From contig JAHRYS010000001.1 of assembly GCA_020621985.1 (NCBI GenBank), forward strand, positions 1 to 64,000: 64,000 bases of DNA. The letters are read 5' to 3'. The notes beneath the pieces were generated by a model. The model was not told the DNA's origin, searched no databases, and saw nothing but the letters and a program-made list of their open reading frames with translations. This document shows positions 27,086-35,331 of the stretch, one piece after another. A program made the position numbers and the translations under genes. Source of the DNA: Candidatus Ferrigenium altingense. GTDB lineage: Bacteria > Pseudomonadota > Gammaproteobacteria > Burkholderiales > Gallionellaceae. The number at the start of each line of letters is the position of its first letter. The stretch's first letter is position 1.

Positions 27086-28373
27086 TACAAAAGCTTCGAC
27101 CGCTGTCGAGATCGCCGATGATGTGGAGGCACAGATTCGGGCGGGAAAACTGACTGCCGGGGAGCCGCTACCAGCGGTTCGCACTCTGGCGCAGCAATTA
27201 GGTATCAGTCCCAACACGGTGGCAGCCGCCTATGCGCGGCTGCGTGAAGCGGGATTGCTGGTCACCGATGGTCGCCGGGGTACCCGCGTTGCCGCTCCGC
27301 CGACCCACGGCGATGTGATGACGGCCGTGCCCGCTGGCTTGATTGATCTTGCCAGCGGCAATGTTGATAGTGGCCTGTTGCCGCGCCCCGATCCCGCCTG
27401 GCTGGCGGAACAGGGGGTGCTCGCCGGATACGACGCGGACAGTGACTATGCCGGCCTGCTGGCCGTCGCGCGCCGATGGATGGATAGCCAGAGGATCGCA
27501 GCGGAAGCAGTCGGGGTATTTTCTGGCACGCTGGATGCTATCGAGCGTGCCTTGCGTCTGCACGCTCGCCCCGGTGCGCGCGTATGGGTGGAAGACCCAT
27601 GCTGGCCGCCCCTGCTGGCATTGTTGGCCAGCCTGCGCCTCAAGCCGGCTCCCTTGCGCGTGGACGCCGAAGGCTGCACGGTCCCCGAACCGGATGAGCA
27701 AGCCGTTGCCCTGGTGCTCACTGCGCGCGCGCACAACCCGACTGGGGCCACGCTCAGCGCCGCGCGTCTCGCCGCCTTGAGCAAGGCGCTGCGGCGTCGG
27801 CCTCGCACCTTACTGATTCTTGACGATTACTGGGGTCCACTGGCCGCTCGCCCCTTGCCCGAGCTTGGCGATCTGCCGGAGCACTGGCTGTATGTCCTCT
27901 CAACCAGCAAGTTTCTCGGCCCCGATCTGCGTGTAGCGGTGGCAGGCGGCAATGCCGCGCTTATCGGGGACATGCGTCGTCAGCAGGCATTGGGGCCGCG
28001 CTGGGTCAGTCTGTTGCTACAGAGGCTGGCCGCACATCTGTGGCAGCACGCCATGCAGGATGGCGGTCTGGACGGCGCACGCAAGGCCTATGCCGAACGC
28101 CGTTCCATGTTGATCCGCGCCATGCGAGCGCGGGATGTGGATGTTCTGGACGCGGGCGAGGGGCTGCACCTGTGGCTGCCGGTACCCGACGAATCGGCCA
28201 TCATGCAGGCGCTGGCGGCAAAAGGTTGGGCATGTCAGGCTGGGCGCCCTTTTCGCCTGCAAAGCCCGCCCGCCATCCGTATTAGTGTGGGCAATCTGGT
28301 GATAGATGCCACTGATAGGTTGGCCGATGATCTGGCGTCAAGCCTCCGTGCTCCAAGACGCGCCTGGATATGA
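27072..28373 (+). CDS. MocR-family regulator (GntR HTH fused to aminotransferase fold)
   Basis: Start at ATG 27072 (MQTLYTKASTAVEIADDVEA) is used; the longer frame from 26994 reads back into the divergent gene. The 433-residue protein has a GntR winged helix (~8-78; TLAQQLGISPNTVAAAYARLREAGLL) and a fold-type I aminotransferase domain (~95-430). The PLP-binding lysine is in LSTSKFLGPDLRVAV. MocR proteins sense PLP-linked metabolites and often control a divergent operon, here most likely the amidotransferase-MOSC-aminotransferase genes. Confidence 0.92.
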   Translation: MQTLYTKASTAVEIADDVEAQIRAGKLTAGEPLPAVRTLAQQLGISPNTVAAAYARLREAGLLVTDGRRGTRVAAPPTHGDVMTAVPAGLIDLASGNVDSGLLPRPDPAWLAEQGVLAGYDADSDYAGLLAVARRWMDSQRIAAEAVGVFSGTLDAIERALRLHARPGARVWVEDPCWPPLLALLASLRLKPAPLRVDAEGCTVPEPDEQAVALVLTARAHNPTGATLSAARLAALSKALRRRPRTLLILDDYWGPLAARPLPELGDLPEHWLYVLSTSKFLGPDLRVAVAGGNAALIGDMRRQQALGPRWVSLLLQRLAAHLWQHAMQDGGLDGARKAYAERRSMLIRAMRARDVDVLDAGEGLHLWLPVPDESAIMQALAAKGWACQAGRPFRLQSPPAIRISVGNLVIDATDRLADDLASSLRAPRRAWI

Positions 28374-28477
28374 GCGAACTAAATCGGCTTCTGGCCACAA
28401 TCTACCTCACGATAATCAGACAGCGGCCCCGCCTTCATATCCATACCATAACAAGAGCATCGGTTCCAATCACGCCA

Positions 28478-29128
28478 ATGCAGAGTGCTCTCCCTGATTA
28501 CTCGAGCGACCGCCCTTCCCCTGCCTCCTCAAAAGTTCGCCCATCGCGGATGTGGTAGATGCGCTTGAAGGTAGGGATGATTTTCTCGTCATGAGTCACG
28601 ACGATGATGGCCGTCTGATACTGGCTGGCCATCTGGTTAAGGATACGCATCACCGCCAGCGCCCGCTCGCTGTCCAGCGGCGCGGTGGGTTCGTCGGCGA
28701 GAATCACCGGCGGGCGGTTGGCGAGCGCGCGGGCGATGGAGACCCGCTGCTGTTCGCCGCCGGAAAGCTCGGAGGGCTGCGCCTTCGCCCGGTGCGCCAC
28801 GTCGAGCGCCCGCAACAGTTCCAGCGCCCTTGTGCGGGCTTCCCCATTGGGCCGCCCCGCCAGCATCGGCAACAGCGCGACGTTGTCGGTCACATCCAGA
28901 AACGGGATCAGATAAGGCGCCTGGAAGATGAAGCCGATGCGGTCCCGGCGCAGCATTCGCAGGTCGGGAATCTTCCAGCCGTTGTCGTAAATCACCTCGC
29001 CACCCAGGGTCATGCGGCCCTGCGTCGGTTCGATGACCGCTCCCAGACATTTGAGCAGCGTGCTCTTGCCGGCGCCGCTGGGGCCGACGAGGCCGACCAC
29101 CTCGCCGGGGGCGACGCTCATGTTCACT
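28478..29128. repeat. Right copy of the direct duplication (within intact ATPase gene)
   Basis: This 651-bp segment is the full-length counterpart of 23496-24107. It is part of an intact exporter gene, so this side is the likely original locus. Homologous exchange between the copies would delete 4982 bp, including the whole MocR cassette. Confidence 0.92.
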
Positions 29129-29211
29129 TCCTTGAGCGCATCGACGGCGGTTTCGCCCGCGCCGTAACGCTTGCTCAAGCCTTCGATGTGGATGCCGATG
29201 CCTTTGTCCAT
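28498..29211 (-). CDS. ABC exporter ATPase (DevA/MacB/LolD type)
   Basis: The 237-residue protein is complete: Walker [13 protein letters not shown] (~39-50), Q-loop [10 protein letters not shown], signature [15 protein letters not shown], Walker [16 protein letters not shown] and H-loop VVTHDE. It belongs to the FtsX-associated ATPases. The permease gene lies 1 bp upstream on the same strand, then the HlyD adaptor and TolC. It powers this tripartite exporter, whose substrate is unknown. Confidence 0.93.
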   Translation of the reverse strand: MDKGIGIHIEGLSKRYGAGETAVDALKEVNMSVAPGEVVGLVGPSGAGKSTLLKCLGAVIEPTQGRMTLGGEVIYDNGWKIPDLRMLRRDRIGFIFQAPYLIPFLDVTDNVALLPMLAGRPNGEARTRALELLRALDVAHRAKAQPSELSGGEQQRVSIARALANRPPVILADEPTAPLDSERALAVMRILNQMASQYQTAIIVVTHDEKIIPTFKRIYHIRDGRTFEEAGEGRSLE

Positions 29212-29212
29212 G

Positions 29213-30406
29213 TCAGCCTCCGATTGCCGTCGCCGGATCCACCTTTAACGCCGCGCGTATCGCCAGCGTGCTGGCGAGGGTGCAGACGAGCATCACGATC
29301 ACGAAGCCGCGCACCGCGTCACCCGGTTCAAGCAGCACATATTTCGGGAAGGCGGGACCCCAGACGGTGGCGGCGATCTTGCCGACGGCGAAACCGATCA
29401 CGCCCAACCCTAGCGCCTGTTGCAGGATCATGCCGGCAATGGTGCGGTTGCGGGTGCCGATCAGTTTCAGCACGGCGATCTCCCTGATCTTGCCCAGGGT
29501 CATGGTGTAGATGATGAAAGCGACAATGGCCGCGCTGACGATGGTCAGGATCACCAGGAACATGCCGATCTGCCTGGCGGAGGTGGCGATCAGCTTGGCG
29601 ACCAGAATCTCTTCCATCTGCTCGCGGGTAAAGACCTGCAAATGTTTCCAGCGGCGGATGTCCTGCGCCACGGCTTCGGCAGAGCGGCCCTCGGCCACGC
29701 GCACCAGCACGGCATTGACGTTGTGGTTGCTGGATTGCGATGCCTCGATCGCGTTCAGCAGGCCCGGCACGCCGGGGCGGTTGAGAGCGGGATTGGCGGC
29801 GGTGCGGGCGCGCTCGTTGACGATGGCGTCGTTATCCTTGAGAAATTGCGCCTCCTGGGCATCCTTGAGCGGAATGAACACCATCGGGTCGCCGCCGGAG
29901 GACACCATGCGCCGGCTGAGACCGACCACAGTGTAATCATGACGGCGGATGCTAATACGGTCGCCCAGGACAAAGCCGCTTTTGACGTCGGCCACCGCCT
30001 CGTAATGGCTGCGGGTAACACGCCGGCCCGCCACTAGATAGCCCGGCTCGCCCGGCTGCCCGGGCTCGAAGCCCACCACCATGGCGCGTACGTCGGTATC
30101 GCCTTTGCGCACCTGCATGGTGAGATAAGTGACATTGGCGGCCTGCGCCACGCCGGGCATACCGAGAATGCCGCGATAGGCATCGTCGTGAATGCTGGAC
30201 GATTCGGCATAGGGGCCCTGGGTATCCTTCTGCACCACCCACATATCGGCGCCGCTGTTGTTGAGCAGCACCTTGGCATCGTCCACCATGCCGCGATAAA
30301 CCCCCGCCATCGTGAAGGTGACACCGATGAGCAGCCCGAGCCCCAGACCGGTCAGGACAAATTTGCTCCAGGAGTGCAGGATGTCGCGGCCGGCGAGGCT
30401 GATCAT
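29213..30406 (-). CDS. FtsX-like ABC permease (DevC type)
   Basis: Start at 30406 gives MISLAGRDILHSWSKFVLTG and 397 residues. There is one membrane helix near 17-42 (FVLTGLGLGLLIGVTFTMAG), a large periplasmic MacB-type domain (~45-255), and three helices in the C-terminal third (ILTIVSAAIVAFIIYTMT; LGVIGFAVGKIAATVWG; FVIVMLVCTLASTLAI). This is the DevC/MacB-like layout. It pairs with the adjacent ATPase. Confidence 0.9.
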   Translation of the reverse strand: MISLAGRDILHSWSKFVLTGLGLGLLIGVTFTMAGVYRGMVDDAKVLLNNSGADMWVVQKDTQGPYAESSSIHDDAYRGILGMPGVAQAANVTYLTMQVRKGDTDVRAMVVGFEPGQPGEPGYLVAGRRVTRSHYEAVADVKSGFVLGDRISIRRHDYTVVGLSRRMVSSGGDPMVFIPLKDAQEAQFLKDNDAIVNERARTAANPALNRPGVPGLLNAIEASQSSNHNVNAVLVRVAEGRSAEAVAQDIRRWKHLQVFTREQMEEILVAKLIATSARQIGMFLVILTIVSAAIVAFIIYTMTLGKIREIAVLKLIGTRNRTIAGMILQQALGLGVIGFAVGKIAATVWGPAFPKYVLLEPGDAVRGFVIVMLVCTLASTLAIRAALKVDPATAIGG

Positions 30407-30419
30407 TTTGCTTGGTGGA

Positions 30420-31610
30420 CTATTGAGTTTTTCCGGCCAACGAAGCAACCACCTTGATGCGGCTGCCATCGCCAAGGTCGCGTTCGCTGTAAACCACTAT
30501 CTCGTCGCCGGCTTTCAGCCCCTCGACAATTTGCACCTTACCGTCGAGGCTCTCCGCCCCCGTTTTCACCGGTACAAAGCGCAGATGCCCGTCGGCACGC
30601 AGCCAGACACCGGTCTGGGCGCCGCGATAGCGCAGGCTGGCATTGGGAATGAGCAGCGCGTCGCTGATCGCCGTCAGGCGCAGCGTCACCTCGGCCATTT
30701 CGCCGATGGACGCTCCTTGCGGCATGAGATCGAAAGCCACCTGGGCGATGCGTTCTTCGGTCACGCTGTCGCTGACCGGCTCGACGCGGGCGACCTTGCC
30801 CGCAAGGGGTTTGCCGGGGTTGGAGCGGAGCGTGATTTCGGCCGGCAGTCCCGTTTGGAGACCGGCGGAGCGCCCCTGATCCAGCCTCACCGTCACCCAC
30901 AGGCTGTCTGGCTGCATCAGTTTTAGCACCGCCTGCCCGGCCACGACGGTGGCGCCGGGTTCGGCATCGCGCGAGGTCACCACACCGCCGGTGGGCGCGT
31001 TGAGGCGCACATTCGCCCGTTGCTGCTTTACCCCCTCGCGGTCGGCATCCAGACGGGCCAGATCTTGCCGGGCACTCGTCAGGGCGGACTCGGCGGCGGC
31101 AAGCTGGGCATCCGCCGACTGCTGTTGTTGCAACTTGCCGTCCACCACGCTCTGGCTGACAAACCCCTTGTGCCCCAAGTCAACGTAGCGTCGCGCTTCG
31201 CTGGCAGCCAATGTTTGGCGGCTCTGTGCATCCTGCAACTGGGCTTGCGCCGTTGCCACGGCACTTTTGGCGCGAACCGCAGCCGCAGCCGCAGAGCTCA
31301 CCCGCGCATCGAGATCCACCGGGTCCATTTCCGCCAGCAGCTGTCCGGCCTGAACCGTATCACCCACATCAACCAGCACGCGTCCTACCCGGCCAGAGAC
31401 GGTCGGCCCGATGAGATAAGCGCGCCGCGCCTCCACCGTGCCGATGCCGAACAAAGCGGGGGGGACTTCCCCTTTGGCGACTCGGGTTACGGTCACCTGT
31501 ATCGGTGCGAGCGGGCCGCTCTTCAAAGCCACCCAGATTAAGGCAAGCAGCAGCACAATGCCGAAGGCGGCAAACCAAATCTGTCGTGGCAGAGTTATGG
31601 GAATTTTCAT
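30420..31610 (-). CDS. Periplasmic adaptor protein (HlyD/DevB family)
   Basis: Start at 31610 gives MKIPITLPRQIWFAAFGIVL, with one N-terminal membrane anchor (~10-30) and 396 residues. A lipoyl half-motif (GRVGRVLVDVGDTVQAGQLL) is followed by a coiled-coil hairpin (~105-205), the second lipoyl half (NVRLNAPTGGVVTSRDAEPG) and beta-barrel domains. It bridges the inner-membrane ABC pair and the TolC channel encoded upstream. Confidence 0.93.
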   Translation of the reverse strand: MKIPITLPRQIWFAAFGIVLLLALIWVALKSGPLAPIQVTVTRVAKGEVPPALFGIGTVEARRAYLIGPTVSGRVGRVLVDVGDTVQAGQLLAEMDPVDLDARVSSAAAAAVRAKSAVATAQAQLQDAQSRQTLAASEARRYVDLGHKGFVSQSVVDGKLQQQQSADAQLAAAESALTSARQDLARLDADREGVKQQRANVRLNAPTGGVVTSRDAEPGATVVAGQAVLKLMQPDSLWVTVRLDQGRSAGLQTGLPAEITLRSNPGKPLAGKVARVEPVSDSVTEERIAQVAFDLMPQGASIGEMAEVTLRLTAISDALLIPNASLRYRGAQTGVWLRADGHLRFVPVKTGAESLDGKVQIVEGLKAGDEIVVYSERDLGDGSRIKVVASLAGKTQ

Positions 31611-31650
31611 TATTTTTCCTGAATGTGAACTAGATAGTTTTAGACATATG

Positions 31651-32970
31651 TTAGTAGAGCGCCTGATTGATCTTGCCCAAGTCTTCTTCACCCAGCAAAC
31701 CCACCGCCGCCTTCAGGCGCAGCTGGCTCAACAAGTAACTGTATTCGGCCTGGTACAGATCGCGGCGTGTTGAGTAGAGTTGTTGCTGTGCATTCAGCAC
31801 ATCGAGGTTGGTGCGCACCCCGACTTCCTGACCCAGCTTGCTGGCTTCCAGGACGCTTTCGCTGGAGGTGAGTGCCTGCTGCAATGCCTTGACCTGGGCG
31901 ATGCCGCTGACTACGCCGAGATAGGCCTGGCGGGTTTGTAGCGCGACGGTGCGGCGGGTGTTTTCCAGTTCCTGTAGGGCGCGCTCACGGTTGGCTTCCG
32001 CTTCGCGCCATTTTGAATTGACCGCCCCGCCCTGGAACAGCGGCAGGTTCAGTTGTACGCCGACGCTCTTGCTGGTGTTGTCGCTGCCCACACCGAAACT
32101 GCCGCCGTTGGACTGGTTGTTGGAATAATTCGCCACCAAGTCCACCGTGGGATAGTGCCCGCCACGGTTGCGCGCCACTTCTTTCTCGGCAATCTCGGCG
32201 CCCGCTTGCGCGATGGCGAGTTGCAGGCTGTTCAACTGGGCATCGTCCACCCATTTTTCCATGTCGGCGGGTTGCGGGGCTTCCAGCTTGAATTCCTTGC
32301 CGAGGTGTCTGAGGTCTTTCGGTATCGCATTGATCAGTTGCTGCAAGGTACGGCGCTTGATTTCCAGGCTGTTCTGCGCGGCGATTTCCTGCGCACTGGT
32401 CAGGTCGTAACGCGCTTGCGCTTCGTGGGTATCGGTAATGGTGGCGCTGCCCACCTCGAAGTTGCGTTTGGCCTGTTCCAGCTGCTCGGAGATGGCGGTC
32501 TTCTGCGCCTCGGCGAGCTGCACGCTGTCTTGCGCGATCAGCACATCGAAGTAGGCTTGCGCGACGCGCAGGATCAGATCCTGTTCGGTAACCCTGAATT
32601 GCGCCTCGGCTTGTGCAACCTGCAATTCGGCTTCGGTATAGGAGAGCCAGTTTTGCTGGCGGAACAACGGCTGCGTCAGGTTCACGCCGTAGCCGTGGTT
32701 GTTGTAGCGAAAGTTGCCGCTTGGCGGGAAGGCACCCTGAGACCGGACGGTCTGGTCGTTAAACGTGCTGTTTGCGTTGAGGCTGATGCTGGGCAGCAAC
32801 AGCGAGCGGCCTTGCGGCAGCTTTTCCTGACCGGCTTGCATTGTGGCGCGTGCGGCGGCAAACACCGGATCGTTCGCCTGTGCGGCGCGGAATGTTTCCA
32901 GCAGGTCGGCAGCCTGTACCCCGCTACTTGCGCCGAGCAGGGTTGCCAAGAGGAGCGGTTTTAGTTTCAT
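31651..32970 (-). CDS. TolC-family outer-membrane channel
   Basis: The 439-residue protein has a signal peptide ending near GVQAADLLE and the duplicated TolC pattern with long alpha-helical segments (~30-225 and ~235-430). The conserved end is LNVLNAQQQLYSTRRDLYQAEYSYL. It is the first gene of the exporter operon tolC-hlyD-permease-ATPase. The stop lies 40 bp before the adaptor start. Confidence 0.93.
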   Translation of the reverse strand: MKLKPLLLATLLGASSGVQAADLLETFRAAQANDPVFAAARATMQAGQEKLPQGRSLLLPSISLNANSTFNDQTVRSQGAFPPSGNFRYNNHGYGVNLTQPLFRQQNWLSYTEAELQVAQAEAQFRVTEQDLILRVAQAYFDVLIAQDSVQLAEAQKTAISEQLEQAKRNFEVGSATITDTHEAQARYDLTSAQEIAAQNSLEIKRRTLQQLINAIPKDLRHLGKEFKLEAPQPADMEKWVDDAQLNSLQLAIAQAGAEIAEKEVARNRGGHYPTVDLVANYSNNQSNGGSFGVGSDNTSKSVGVQLNLPLFQGGAVNSKWREAEANRERALQELENTRRTVALQTRQAYLGVVSGIAQVKALQQALTSSESVLEASKLGQEVGVRTNLDVLNAQQQLYSTRRDLYQAEYSYLLSQLRLKAAVGLLGEEDLGKINQALY

Positions 32971-32991
32971 CGGTTTTTGCGCAGTTGTTAT

Positions 32992-33008
32992 ATTAGATTT
33001 TTTCTAAT
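32992..33008. promoter_or_regulatory. Palindrome upstream of the exporter operon, possible operator
   Basis: ATTAGA (32992-32997) and TCTAAT (33003-33008) flank a T-tract, 22 bp before the tolC start. The position suits an operator or an AT-rich promoter element. No adjacent regulator gene supports either choice. Confidence 0.3.
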
Positions 33009-33162
33009 GCCACTGCCCGCTCGGTAATAGCTTGTCCATGTGAATGCGTTTCGCGGACAACATGTCGCGTGCGATGCGGGGTGGCCGGACTCACTGACGG
33101 TACCCGAGCTGCTTTCCCCTGCCTTGTCGGCAGATGCGTCGTGAAGGGAGGCTTGCATCGCA

Positions 33163-33567
33163 TTACGCCTGGCGCCGCACCAGCCGGCGCCAGGCAATGG
33201 CCGCGATCGTCGCCCACACCAGCGTTCTCAGGCTCATCGCGATCACCGTACGTTTCTCGTAAAGCCCGCCAATAAATATATGCGCACCGAAAGCCGCGAA
33301 CGTGAACGCGGTCGCCGCGGCGATGGCGACGGCCAGCCACACCGCCCAGCGCTGTTGCAGCCACAGCCCGATGCCGGCGACGACATAGGCGAAGCCCGCC
33401 ACAAAGTTGAACCACAGCACGAACGGCACATAGTTGCCGGCCGCAGCGCGCGCCGCCTCGTTGCCAATCAGAGTCATGCCGCCCTCCTTGATGGTCAGCA
33501 GTCCGAAACCGACCGCAACCAGGGAAATCGCCCGGATAAGGGGGGTGCGTCGTTGTTGGTTTTTCAT
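33163..33567 (-). CDS. Small integral membrane protein (unknown function)
   Basis: The 134-residue product, with ribosome site AGGAG 7 nt before its ATG, has four predicted membrane helices: ~10-28, ~45-68 (VPFVLWFNFVAGFAYVVAGI), ~72-96 (WAVWLAVAIAAATAFTFAAF) and ~108-128. I do not recognise a named family beyond generic small membrane proteins. It follows a cytochrome c gene by 39 bp on the same strand and may share its transcript. Confidence 0.75.
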   Translation of the reverse strand: MKNQQRRTPLIRAISLVAVGFGLLTIKEGGMTLIGNEAARAAAGNYVPFVLWFNFVAGFAYVVAGIGLWLQQRWAVWLAVAIAAATAFTFAAFGAHIFIGGLYEKRTVIAMSLRTLVWATIAAIAWRRLVRRQA

Positions 33568-33606
33568 GGGATTACTCCTGTTATGTGGAAACGGAACCGA
33601 ACTGGC

Positions 33607-34059
33607 TCACTGAACAGCATCTTTCTTACCGTAGAAATGCTCCACAAACGGTTTGCGGAATTCGCTGTGGCAGCTGTAGCAGCTGCTCTGGAGTTTCTGG
33701 AAGGCGAGAATGACGCCCTGCCCGTCCTTGGCCTTGGCGGCATTGCCTGCCGCCTGCGCCTGTGCGTGGGTTTCGCCGTCATGGGCTTTGAACCTGCCCA
33801 TGTTGGTGCCCATGAAGCCCATGATGCGCATTTTCTCGGAGAAGGGTGGCTGGGGATGATCGGCGATCAGCGGTGCGGTTTTTTCCACCAGTTCCCAGTC
33901 TTCGCGTGAAATTCCGTCGGTGATGACCTGCATGTTTTTGCCCAAGTCTTTCATGATTTGCTGCAAGGCGAGCGGCTCGACCGCTTGCGCGCCGGTTGCG
34001 GCGAATAGCAGGCAGGAAGAGGCGATGAAATTGAGAATAAAATAGCGGGGCTTTTTCAT
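33607..34059 (-). CDS. Small cytochrome c with C-terminal heme site (cytochrome c'-like)
   Basis: Start at 34059 gives MKKPRYFILNFIASSCLLFA, a signal peptide, and 150 residues. One heme motif CYSCH (~132-136) lies near the C-terminus after a helical region, the layout of cytochrome c'/c-556-type proteins. These bind gaseous ligands or act as small electron carriers. The context (a secreted Gly-rich protein upstream, a membrane protein downstream, a divergent two-component system) does not fix its partner. Confidence 0.8.
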   Translation of the reverse strand: MKKPRYFILNFIASSCLLFAATGAQAVEPLALQQIMKDLGKNMQVITDGISREDWELVEKTAPLIADHPQPPFSEKMRIMGFMGTNMGRFKAHDGETHAQAQAAGNAAKAKDGQGVILAFQKLQSSCYSCHSEFRKPFVEHFYGKKDAVQ

Positions 34060-34125
34060 GTCATGACATCCTTTAGTAAACAGTTTTTTCCAGCCCATCC
34101 AATAACTTGATCCTTTATTCCGGAA

Positions 34126-34443
34126 TTAGCGCCCGCCCCTGCCATAGCCACCGCCTTGCCTACCGCCACCCCCGCCGCTGCGGCCATATTGCCCGCCCGA
34201 TCCGGAACCGTCGCGCGCCATGGTGCCCTGTCCCTGGGTGCTGCCACCCTGGCTACGGGAGGCCCGTTTTTCGGCGCGTTGTTCGGGGGTCATGCTGGCC
34301 TGTTTTTCGGCGCGATAGGCTTCGCGCTCCTGCTGGGTCATGCGGGATGGATCTACATTGGCCGGCTCATCCGCAAAACTCGGACCCGCGACGGCAATGC
34401 CGAAGATCAGCGCGGCGTTGTAAAGAAAGTTTCTGGTGTTCAT
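34126..34443 (-). CDS. Secreted Arg/Gly-rich small protein, unknown
   Basis: ATG 34443 has GGAG 6 nt upstream; ATG 34446 is also possible. The 105-residue product has a signal peptide (LIFGIAVAGPSFA), a charged helical stretch with MTQQEREAYRAEKQASMTPEQ and a Gly/Arg-rich tail ending GGGYGRGGR. The middle resembles periplasmic EF-hand/CpxP-like small proteins only superficially. It is the first gene of a minus-strand group with the cytochrome c gene and is divergent from an OmpR-type regulator. Confidence 0.65.
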   Translation of the reverse strand: MNTRNFLYNAALIFGIAVAGPSFADEPANVDPSRMTQQEREAYRAEKQASMTPEQRAEKRASRSQGGSTQGQGTMARDGSGSGGQYGRSGGGGGRQGGGYGRGGR

Positions 34444-34563
34444 CATGGTCTCCTGTCGGTTAAGTTGTGCTGCCAATATCAGGTCGCGTTCCTGATGTGG
34501 CCATGATGACGCTGAGGTGTTGCGCAACGATTTCCATGTTGCGGCAAGTTGTAACAGTGTGTT

Positions 34564-34583
34564 ACCGGAGGCCTGCCTCCGGT
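34564..34583. promoter_or_regulatory. Perfect hairpin in the regulator's upstream region
   Basis: ACCGGAGG, loop CCTG and CCTCCGGT form an 8-bp stem about 35 bp before the regulator ATG, in the divergent promoter region. There is no T-run. It may be an operator or an mRNA leader structure. Confidence 0.35.
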
Positions 34584-34618
34584 GCCAGGGGAAAGCGCTA
34601 TCCTGTATAGTAAAAAAC

Positions 34619-35329
34619 ATGAACAACAAACATCTTCTGGTGGTGGATGACGACCCCGGCCTGCGCGAATTGCTGCAGCAGTATCTCTCCGAGCAGGGCT
34701 ACAGCGTCGATACCGTCGCCGACGGCTCCGCGATGGAGCGACACCTCGCGGAACATGTGGCGGATCTGGTGATTCTCGACTTGATGCTGCCGGGAGAGGA
34801 CGGGCTGACGCTGGCGCGCAAGTTGCGGATGCGGGGCGGTCAGCCGATTATCATACTGTCGGCGCGCGGCGAGGATGTTGACCGCATCATCGGGCTGGAG
34901 GTGGGGGCGGACGACTATCTCGCCAAGCCGTTCAACCCGCGCGAACTGCTGGCGCGCATCCGCGCCGTGCTGCGGCGCAGGGAAGGCGGTGACACCCGAA
35001 TGGAAGATTCGGCGCATGAAGTCTTCCGCTTCGGCCCTTTCAGCCTTGATCTTCATTCCCGCAGTCTGTCCCGGGAGGGCGCGGATATCCCCCTGACCGC
35101 CGGAGAGTTCAGCCTGCTGCGAATTTTCGTCGAGCATCCCAATCGCGTGTTGAGCCGCGACAACCTCATGGACCTGCTCAAAGGCTACGAACGCACGCCG
35201 TTCGACCGCAGCATCGACGTTCGGGTGACGCGGCTGCGGCGCAAGATTGAGGACGACCCGGCCACGCCGGTGTATGTGCGCACCGTATGGGGAGAAGGTT
35301 ACCTGTTTGTTCCCGGAAACAAGGCTTGA
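34619..35329 (+). CDS. OmpR-family response regulator
   Basis: Start at ATG 34619 (MNNKHLLVVDDDPGLREL) gives 236 residues. The receiver domain has acidic pair DDD, phospho-Asp in LVILDLMLPGEDG (~54) and Lys in DDYLAKPFNPRELLARI. The winged-helix C-terminus includes DRSIDVRVTRLRRKIEDDP, typical of OmpR. The kinase gene starts 2 bp after its stop. It probably controls the divergent cytochrome c/Gly-rich gene group. Confidence 0.94.
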   Translation: MNNKHLLVVDDDPGLRELLQQYLSEQGYSVDTVADGSAMERHLAEHVADLVILDLMLPGEDGLTLARKLRMRGGQPIIILSARGEDVDRIIGLEVGADDYLAKPFNPRELLARIRAVLRRREGGDTRMEDSAHEVFRFGPFSLDLHSRSLSREGADIPLTAGEFSLLRIFVEHPNRVLSRDNLMDLLKGYERTPFDRSIDVRVTRLRRKIEDDPATPVYVRTVWGEGYLFVPGNKA

Positions 35330-35331
35330 TA

